Assembly: GCA_026996805.1 (NCBI GenBank)
Contig: JALWKB010000181.1
Location: 1 to 39,357 of the forward strand
Direction: 5' to 3'
Origin: Saprospiraceae bacterium
GTDB taxonomy: Bacteria > Bacteroidota > Bacteroidia > Chitinophagales > Saprospiraceae
Length of the DNA: 39,357 bases
Part shown: piece by piece, positions 28,201 to 34,500 of the stretch
Layout of the letters: each line of letters starts with the position of its first letter
Numbering within the stretch: position 1 is the stretch's first letter
The notes under the pieces: generated by a model
The model's input: the letters and a program-made list of their open reading frames with translations, nothing else
Told to the model about the DNA's origin: nothing
The model's database searches: none
Position numbers and translations under genes: made by a program

Positions 28201-29002
28201 CTTCGTCGTCACACCATTTTATAGGTACGGAAAACTCTGGCATCGCCAGCTGTTGACCATACGCATCGAGCCGTCGGGTGGCACCTCCTGCCTGCAGTAC
28301 GGCAAGCCCTACACCGACTTGCGCATCGCTCTGGTGTATCGCGATACGGCCTACAACCACCATCTCAAAGGTGTGTCGATAGCACAGTTTGGGCACAGTG
28401 GTGTGCGCAGCTTGCGACTGGATGGGCAGGTCAATGCCGATACGGTGTTTCGATTTCATCAGGCCAGTCTCAAGCTCCACTATGGCAGGCGCTATTTCTT
28501 CTCCTGCTGGATCAACGACAGCAGCTACGTGTCGGGCACCGAGCAAGGCATCAACCAGTATCCCGACCTCAAAGATGCGGGCGTCTACGTCCAGATTCAC
28601 GCCGGTCCCAATCAGCTCGTACAGCTCTATCCGTCGGGCAGTCGCATCAACGGCTGGCAGAAGGTCGAAGGCGCCTTTGAATACAGGCATGGGCGATCCG
28701 ACTTCTACGTCGACTTCGTCAAGGGCCCGCATCCCATCGTCCTCTACGTCGACGATGTACGCATCCACCCCGTCGACAGCAAGATGGAGACCTACGTCTA
28801 CGACGACCTGCGCAAGCGCATCACTGAAATACTCGACGAAGACAACTATTTCACGCGATTTAAGTACAACGCCGAAGGAGATCTCATAGCCATCGAAAAG
28901 GAGACGAGCCGGGGCGTCTACACCGTCCAAGAGCGCATCGCCTACCTCAAGACGCGTCAGCCGCCGGAGTGCAGCGATGCCTACGAAGCGCCCCAACCGT
29001 AA
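22214..29002 (+). CDS. RHS-A: giant Sec-exported SpvB/TcB-like RHS protein
   Basis: 2262 aa, starting with a signal peptide (RRRAAALLTLVMAIDVLSPVLSYGA). Residues about 40-110 carry the hallmark entry of Bacteroidota RHS shell proteins: FTPVDVTDMVDPFTGDLKYS, IPLLTVPGINGFDYPINLFY, EEEASFVGYGWNLGIGAITR. Homologous segments in known RHS and TcB/SpvB proteins build the beta-cocoon that encloses a toxin. The long middle has many Tyr/Asp-rich strands. Near the C-terminus is a carbohydrate-binding-like beta module (GVRSLRLDGQVNADTVF ... IVLYVDDVRIHPVD) and then a YD-repeat pair (METYVYDDLRKRITEILDEDNYFTRFKYNAEGDLIAIEKE). No toxin tip, T9SS domain or RHS core end is present. I infer that it forms a shell together with RHS-B. 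GTG/ATG choice: ATG 22214 or 22217. Confidence 0.85.
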   Translation: MMLNKSGRRRAAALLTLVMAIDVLSPVLSYGATSGPQQPEFASFTPVDVTDMVDPFTGDLKYSIPLLTVPGINGFDYPINLFYNPPTNMEEEASFVGYGWNLGIGAITRMVDVIPDDFAGDELRERTDMRKDWTVGYMATVSAGDIEVLGLELEKLHLQANVALTGVFSYNNHLGFGVRFALSNSIGASIFAPEKKEYYPKIGLNAVSEISASNLDGTSWNANLSLSARKNMYKLGLGYSKSYLSSRGIVDSYFDWAHPDKHWAALRVMYTTRPLSFPFIAQEYTGFNIQLSNKAGVELPIPTTIGAQIGGFYRETKLKYKNQWVRYPLFGSMYLERAGRHDNAIYDYKSEKEAMLRANQLNLGAPFAAPDMFVVSAQGLSGTFAGYRGDVGVYYDNARTSSSSGVTVSIEGAGGAYAKVGLDVEVAHTVSDNNAKSSKLAKTLSFGFKGNTEQTVYEPFAFKFLFEPTGELVDFQSGKNPEIPYNKIRYTYMGYDKPVSLRKSKGTSIEIFGKKIHPNPKLSDEVVDVDLKPVSIGEGKRGARIPRSKLIEHYTNAELKKMGGRLLPEMRVRTFQMYFDTVFPYTAYVVPDSTIALRHFGDKKLSAFAVVDEMGKRWNFGLPVVNYVERDVQFSFWDADAANNCRKVVTNIVANPEDGCASRRIDYKMSEKGVQRSRDFLNIRETPAYAKSFLLTSILGPNYVDINDNGPDYADKGNWIRFDYVRVTNDVIKYKWRTPFFGALYQKGSNSFKEDDQAFFKYGEREVYQIRQIVTPTHKAVFYYSPRLDNLGAVCWLQVPQDFNSTNIRPALSVKLDSIVLYAGNDYSSNHFEKIKKVGFCYDYSSWPGAPNVVQVQGQTVGKLTLRKLWFENYQSKRGAFTPYEFSYYEGPQAPSYDPAVHAQDRWGVYYPFSDQCALARAPYTPQFDRKKPPKTFKEEMDRAARWYLLKSVRLPSGAIIEIEYERDDYAWVGDRVAGQMFRIAGFKDPDGGNTSQIDRIPVDADLQNDIKIYFALEEPIAANDPLKMARLARYFEGLYHGEDGKQVFFKLQSHLLGPDDPTVEDVSGYGFLDSYGFGVPNGGKHYYAYFKLKPVSVKVKGKHYHPFLVHAWQNLKQVYRRLLFDRDFDDPQKEEEKLKLIWAVIEAIVQFRDGILGYYTKCIKKRRGARIDLDASYVRLSTPDQRKYGGGVRVKKIALTNVAPGFDPTPQYGFVYDYTTTRVIEGPSGSTVDTISSGVALNEPYIGSEENSYKYIQEYEDQLLNGTIDGLVFQEFPIHESVLPAPSVGYSVVTVRSLASDFNLTKFLSGNNAQAKHGFPASLAGIASTGQTVYEFYTTRDYPFVVRQTLLQEGVSFPRLYILPAVGYIEYNKYIGTQGYAIELNDMAGKLKSITHYGQKKNGDIDPVPVRKVEYKYYDRVEVYNDGIEKKVRRRLVNTLPVVSNLFDGHIESNNINGALINEHAEVGVTRQLFASLKRNTIRDVNQVGAQFNVDINPILFGLPLPTPTVYPNVSFSFTQATTMVFNKIVRRSGILKEVIIKDEQSEIVEENLKFDAITGAPLLRTTQNEFDNRVYTYTPPAYFKYYPMMPGYYNWGYTIKFPFGPGIGTPDLVMPYHNPCRGGGFESETYRFIIQPHPDAHSFLRPGAILSIGIYHRDYGRWLEYRGEIVDRSKNNQTDENFVDVIVHTDQFPYDKVDSVRLRIIKSNFGNKLSAPLLKITALKDPTVRYFQRAETTGQYNNKTYNIVFMDSVVHAEAYLYSDFWDAYPYMELHKGPIYWKSRGNSQLKTVYRYVADRRYDNLHISHQGIVDTMSIMIPEYQHIYTPSMVRWLPTSEIRRINEMGVVLTEENALVNQTALLDNYFTISEPEGVEYPQRYPGPERITARAVDAGSYEIAFTSFEDYEMNHKTKRHPNLKSLKIENRSHWNFLPIVEVNEGYEVYNIVGLAGSPVNYLITDKDWPGYADPSYRAFELYAADGAVMTAKRFDRQHFSFVVTPFYRYGKLWHRQLLTIRIEPSGGTSCLQYGKPYTDLRIALVYRDTAYNHHLKGVSIAQFGHSGVRSLRLDGQVNADTVFRFHQASLKLHYGRRYFFSCWINDSSYVSGTEQGINQYPDLKDAGVYVQIHAGPNQLVQLYPSGSRINGWQKVEGAFEYRHGRSDFYVDFVKGPHPIVLYVDDVRIHPVDSKMETYVYDDLRKRITEILDEDNYFTRFKYNAEGDLIAIEKETSRGVYTVQERIAYLKTRQPPECSDAYEAPQP

Positions 29003-29016
29003 AAGGCAGTGCGACG

Positions 29017-29766
29017 ATGTGTTACACCACGCGACATAGCAGTACAATATCCATAGTGCTCTTGATGGCCCTCTTCGGCCTCGGGCGAGTGATGGATGCC
29101 CAAGACTACGTCGGGATCTTCCGCCAGTGTGCGGAGGTCTTGCGGCAGCATCCCTATGTTGAGTGGGAGCTCCACGTATCGGTCTATCGCTCGGCTGCTG
29201 ATCCGCGCCCGATCGACACTTCATCGTACCGCTACAGCATTGCGCCAGATCGACTGGCCATCCACTCGAACAAGCTCGTCGTAATTCGCACGCCGCAGTA
29301 CAGCCTCGTGGTCAACCACCTCCTTCAGACCATCGAATGGACGGCGGCGGCTAAAGACGCGCAGTTGGCGGCTCTGCGTGCGGAGTTTGCTCGGGCCATA
29401 GACCAAACGCCTACCATTTCATACCCTCTCCAAAACATCCCCCTCGACACCACCGAAGTGTTGGTCATCGTCGACAGCTGTGAAGATCAGACCATCGAGG
29501 TTTACCTCTTCCCCCGAGGGGGTGATGTCGTGCGTGCCCTGTACGTCGTCGATGGCCGGCGCCATGTCGTGCAGCGCGCTGAGCTCTATTTCCGACCGTG
29601 GTATAAAGAGATTACCGGTGAGCGGGTCGTCTACCGATACCGCAACTACCGCTTTAGCGACCGCGTGCCCGAACGGGCCTTTTCCGTCAAGCCGTACCTC
29701 CGACCGCATCGGGGAAGCTATACGCCGACTGAGGACTTTGCAAACTATCAACTCATAATCCATTGA
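29017..29766 (+). CDS. Hypothetical exported protein between the two RHS genes
   Basis: 249 aa from ATG 29017; the track start 28969 overlaps RHS-A and precedes the signal-like MCYTTRHSSTISIVLLMALFGLG...DAQ. The body resembles a LolA/LppX-like periplasmic beta-barrel half: SYRYSIAPDRLAIHSNKLVVI, YSLVVNHLLQTIEW, EVYLFPRGGDVVRALYVV, YKEITGERVVYRYRNYRFSDRVP. LolA-like folds carry lipids or bind hydrophobic peptides; the likeness is by strand pattern only. Its position between RHS-A and RHS-B (14-nt and 2-nt gaps) suggests a dedicated assembly or export partner. Confidence in the gene is high, in the function low. Confidence 0.75.
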   Translation: MCYTTRHSSTISIVLLMALFGLGRVMDAQDYVGIFRQCAEVLRQHPYVEWELHVSVYRSAADPRPIDTSSYRYSIAPDRLAIHSNKLVVIRTPQYSLVVNHLLQTIEWTAAAKDAQLAALRAEFARAIDQTPTISYPLQNIPLDTTEVLVIVDSCEDQTIEVYLFPRGGDVVRALYVVDGRRHVVQRAELYFRPWYKEITGERVVYRYRNYRFSDRVPERAFSVKPYLRPHRGSYTPTEDFANYQLIIH

Positions 29767-29768
29767 TT

Positions 29769-31511
29769 ATGCTGAGGAGCAGACTGGATATCCGCGCATG
29801 TATCATCGGATGGATCACCGGGGCCGCGTTGAGTGCCCTGACGGCCGTGGGATACGGTCAAAACTTGGCCTCGGGCTATGTCTATGGCATACGCAGTGTG
29901 CGGCAAGCCTTTGAGGGCGATTTTTCTGCCATGGATTCGGCCGTGCTCACCTTGGACAATCCCTTTCGGCAGGAGCCGCAGGGCAATCCGCCGCAGCTCC
30001 ACTACATCGACCATACCGAAGTGCGCGTCAGTCTGATCTTCAACGCCTCCCTGCGCGCGGATGTCGACAGCAATTACTGGCAATACACCGTGCATTACAA
30101 GCTGATCGAATACCCCTCCCAACAGATCATCGACACGGGTGCCCTACAGGTGGGGGTAGACGAACGCTGTGCCTACTACGAACACATGGACACCTTTCGC
30201 GTCAGCGGCGACATCGACAGCGTGCGCCTCGTCATTACGGCGATCGATGATTCGACAGCGGCGGGCTCTACGCTTCCCGACGACATCGAGCTGCGTTTGA
30301 TGTTGTACAACCACCGCATCCATTATTTCAATGCGGCGCATAAGCCCTACCTCGAAGTCAATGTGCAGGGCGATAAGGCCCATCTGCACTGGAGCCTCAT
30401 CGAAGGGGCCCACCGCTACGAGGTGGAGATCCTCCACATCGACCTCTACGAGCCGGATCCGCCGCCCAACGAGGCCATCTTCCGCGAGCGAGCCACCCGC
30501 ATCGCCACCGACAGAAATTTCTTGGTATGGGATCTGACCTATCCCGCGGGCAAGGTGTTTTTCCGCGTGCGCGCCGTGGGTTACTACATTCGCAACATCA
30601 GCGACGGCGACTACTCGCGACTGAAGTACGGCGCCTATTCCAACCCGCGCTACGTGGGCGTAGCCAATTACGATGCTGGCATGCACTGGCAGGAGCAAGC
30701 GCAGTTTACCGAGCGGGGACAGTGGCAAAAGCAGATGCAGTATTACGATCACGCCCTGCGCCTCCAACAGCGCATCACCTCCCAGAACAGCAAGGGCCAT
30801 TGTATCGTCGAAGAGCGCGATTACGACGCCGAGGGGCGCCCAGCCCTCCAGATACTGCCCGTGCCCGACCTCGACAGGGGCATCGACTTCAGCTATCGCT
30901 CATACTTTAACACCAACAATGCGGGGCAAAACTACAGCTATCTCGACTTCGACGACGGCACGGCCGATCCGCTCTCCATCAGCTCGGGGGCTGGCAAGTA
31001 CTACAGCCCCAACAACACGGCCGATGAAGTGATGAACGACTACCTGCCCAATGCCCACGCCAAACCCTTCGTGCATACCCGCTACACCAACGATCCTACC
31101 AACCGCGTGGTGGCTCAGAGCATGCCGGGCGCCTTCTACCAGATCGGCAGCGGTCATGAAACGCGCTACTACTACCTCACTGCCACCGAAGCAGAGCTCA
31201 AGCGGCTCTTTCGGGATGAAATAGGAGATGCCTCCCACTACAAAAAGACCGTCACTGTCGATCCCAACGGCCAGGCGAGCGTGCGCTTTACCGACCTTGC
31301 GGGACGCACCGTCGCTACGGCCTTGATCGGCGAGCCCCCTTCCAACCTCCAGCCCCTCGACGACATCGACCAGCAACTCATCAAGACCGCCCTCAACACG
31401 GGCACCCTCAACCGCTACGACCTGACGATCGAGTCGGTCAATACACTGTTTGCCGAACACCCCAATGCCAACTTCACCTTTCACTACGATCTCAAGGGCG
31501 TGTTGCTCTAG
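29769..31511 (+). CDS. RHS-B, N-terminal part, ended by an in-frame TAG
   Basis: The first 580 codons of what is almost certainly one gene of about 2541 codons (29769-37394). From ATG 29769 it starts with a signal peptide (CIIGWITGAALSALTAVGYGQ). At about 270-540 it carries the conserved block of Bacteroidota RHS proteins: MHWQEQAQFTERGQWQKQMQYYD, GRPALQILPVPDLD, GAGKYYSPNN, GSGHETRYYYLTATEAELKRLF, DASHYKKTVTVDPNGQASVRF, and DLAGRTVATALIGEPP. The frame halts at TAG 31509-31511 in the middle of the next conserved segment (FTFHYDLKGVLL-stop-LSRDPSTPCKDCRYEV) and continues open in the same frame for 5.9 kb. A single CAG to TAG change would explain it. As it stands, translation would yield a truncated, exported, toxin-less product. 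Confidence 0.85.
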   Translation: MLRSRLDIRACIIGWITGAALSALTAVGYGQNLASGYVYGIRSVRQAFEGDFSAMDSAVLTLDNPFRQEPQGNPPQLHYIDHTEVRVSLIFNASLRADVDSNYWQYTVHYKLIEYPSQQIIDTGALQVGVDERCAYYEHMDTFRVSGDIDSVRLVITAIDDSTAAGSTLPDDIELRLMLYNHRIHYFNAAHKPYLEVNVQGDKAHLHWSLIEGAHRYEVEILHIDLYEPDPPPNEAIFRERATRIATDRNFLVWDLTYPAGKVFFRVRAVGYYIRNISDGDYSRLKYGAYSNPRYVGVANYDAGMHWQEQAQFTERGQWQKQMQYYDHALRLQQRITSQNSKGHCIVEERDYDAEGRPALQILPVPDLDRGIDFSYRSYFNTNNAGQNYSYLDFDDGTADPLSISSGAGKYYSPNNTADEVMNDYLPNAHAKPFVHTRYTNDPTNRVVAQSMPGAFYQIGSGHETRYYYLTATEAELKRLFRDEIGDASHYKKTVTVDPNGQASVRFTDLAGRTVATALIGEPPSNLQPLDDIDQQLIKTALNTGTLNRYDLTIESVNTLFAEHPNANFTFHYDLKGVLL

Positions 31512-31592
31512 CTGTCGCGCGACCCCTCCACTCCCTGCAAGGATTGCCGCTACGAAGTACAGTTTTATATCGTCGACGAATGCGGCCGCAAA

Positions 31593-34500
31593 GTGGAGCT
31601 GCAAAACATCCAGACCGGGGCCCACAGCTTCAGCTACGCCGATACCGTGCTGACCGTCACCATCACCAATCCCGTCACTCCCAATCCGAGCTGTCCCGAT
31701 ACGGGCCACTACCAGAGCGATGAAGTGCGCTTTGAGGCCCTCTTTGGCAGCGTCGGCGAGTACAAGGTGTACAAAGTGTTGAAGCTCATCCCCTACACGT
31801 TGGAAGAGCTCATCGGCACCGTGACGATGACGGAGCTCGACTCGCTGATGGAAAAGGCCGACAGTCTGGTGCGCATATTGACCGATACGCTGTTTTGCCA
31901 CACGGCCTGCTACTCCTATTGCGAACACCTCGTCGACCAAAACAACCCGCCCGATAGCGCGACGCGGGCCATGATGCTCAACGACTGCATTGCGAGCCTG
32001 TGCATTGCCGACAGCTTGGGCGGAGATGCCTATGCCCTGGGCTGCAAGGCCATGCGCCTGCGCATCGTCGACCAGCTCGTGCCCGGCCACAGCTCCCTCC
32101 TCCTCGACGACCTGCTCGAGCCGGGATGGGATCAAAACGTCTTGCTCCACATCATCGAAGCCGACGGCACGCGCGTGACCTTTCACAACTACACCGTGAT
32201 CGACGAAAACGGACAGATAAGACCCCAACCGCGCGTGCGCCTCTACTGCGATGGGCAGGTGATAGAGTACTTGTTGACCAACAAGGGGACCCTGACGCTG
32301 ATGCTGCGCGACAAGCGCTGCTGGCAAAACCAGTGGGCAGAAGACCTGGCGCCCTTCCACCGCGAATACTGCCATTACGAAGCCTGTCAGTGCATATCGA
32401 CCACGCGCGAGTACGACGTGCGCCTCACTCGCCTCAACCGCAAGGGCGCCGAAGAGGAATTCAACTGTCCCAACTGCTCGCTTGAGGACCTGCTGGCCGA
32501 AGTGATCGACGCCGACCCCTTTGCCGACATCACCAGCTGCGTGTCCAACCACCTGACCAATTGCGGCAATATAAAATCGAAGATTCAGTATGAAATCGCG
32601 CACTTTTTCGACCACATGACAAAAAAAGATGCCATACTGTCGGCCCTCGAAGAGCTGGGATACACCCCAGATTTCTACGGACTGGTGGAATACCTCGCCG
32701 AGCGCTCGCTCAACAGCGATAGCCGCCTCCAACGACCCCAACCCGATGCCGAATGGAAAATCATGATCTCCCTGTACCAGCAGATCAAAGAGCGCATCTA
32801 CTGGGATTGCGTGGGATGTACCATCTACACCAAAGAAGAAGAAGGACTCTTTACGCGGCCCGAACCCCTCGACGTAATGGACCTCTCCGATGCCGAAGAC
32901 ATCATCGACAGTACCAAAAACGAGCAAGACGTCATACGACACGATGTGAGCGTCGGCGACAAGATCAAGCGCTTAGAGGAAATACTGGGGCACCCGATCA
33001 GCAGCGCCGACAGCGCCCACATCGCCGACATACTCTTCAAATACCGCAATCAGACCTGCGGCCCCAACCCCGTGTCGCGGTGTATGGTGCCCTCCGACAT
33101 CGTGCACCACCAGTACAACGACTGCGGCTCGCCCCTCAATCCCTACCGCATCTACAAGCCCAATGCGTCCAACAGCTTGAAATTGCGCTACCACGCCCAG
33201 GCCAGCGCAGCCCTCTATACACCCCTCAACCCCAACGACTACTTCCAGCCCTCGTGCGACCCCGATCACCCCATCGACGTGGGCAAACACTACCTGTTTT
33301 TGTTCCGACCCTGCGGCTTCCTCTCCTGCGATAGCCTCAACGTAGAGGCCAACATCGTCGTGCGCGCCATACCCAAGGTATGCGGCGATACGGCTCAAAA
33401 CCTCGAACTGGCCGTGTACAAAGTGCGCTGCAATGGCAACAATCTACAGATACTCGACCGAATCCATTGCTACGACGAACAGAGCCCCAACTTTTCAAAC
33501 AAGCAGTTTAAGTACTCCGTACAGCGCAACTACTACGGTGGCCTGATCAGCTACATCGCCAACGACGAGACGACCAAACTGGACTCCAACGAAATGCTCC
33601 TGCTGCAGTTTTATCAACGCGCTGAAGACACCGACAATACCGTCGACTCCTTTGCCTTTGAAGTGCGGACTTTTAAATACAGCAGAGACATGAAGCTGTG
33701 GTCCCATCTGCAAGACACCCAAAACTACAGCCACTTGCACGTGTTGCAGGAGCTGTACGACTACATCGAGGGACTGTCACCCCAAGCAACGGATGAGAAG
33801 ATCAACGAATTTATCTCCGAAATATGGTGTTGCGAGCAGGCTTGCGTAAAGATGGACAGCTGCGTGGATTCGATATTGCATCTGGTGCAGCAAAAACTCA
33901 AGGGAAGGACGATACCAGATAGTTTTGAGTATTGTAAAGTGCATCCCTTAGGCTTTGCTTGTGATGAAGGTATAAAATTGTACGTTGGAAATAATTGTAA
34001 GAATGCCCTGCGAAGGGATTTTTGTTATATCGGGAGATATGGTGTCATTTATACGTTCATCAACGAATACGGCCAGGTCATCTTCTTAGGACAAACGGAA
34101 ATCATCGACTACAAGCCGACGAACATCCCGTTTGATCGCATCGATAAAGATTCACTGATTCCGCCGATATTCCGTCAAAGTGCCACGGATGCCCCGTTTA
34201 AATTTGAAGAGTGGCATGCCAAGGTGCTGTTTCGCACTTACGACGCGTCGCGCGATACGCTGTTTTACCACTGGGGATACCTAGTGTCGAGCTATAGAAA
34301 TATAACGGAAAACAACGCCGATTTTAGCGAATGCCGTCGGGTGGTGGACACCACGGAAGATGATTGTCTTGCGTGGGTGGAGAAGAAGATCCAGCAGAAG
34401 AAACAACGGCGGTATGACGACGAGGTCAACGACGAGAAGCTGACGCCGCGAGTGCGCAAACAGGCCCTGTGCCTGGAAGGGCTGCGCGAGGACTTTTGGG

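Noticed and set aside
26138-29224. Long minus-strand ORFs (467 and 532 aa) opposite RHS-A
   Set aside because: Shadows of the 2262-aa frame, which has recognisable RHS content throughout.
31509-31511. Genome-wide recoding of TAG as a sense codon
   Set aside because: prfC, argS and the NTP pyrophosphohydrolase gene all end sensibly at TAG, so TAG works as a stop here.
30900-32942. 680-aa minus-strand ORF opposite RHS-B
   Set aside because: Low-complexity Val/Gly/His-rich shadow of a strong RHS coding frame; no start signals or family resemblance. It also spans the in-frame TAG, but its openness there is only incidental.
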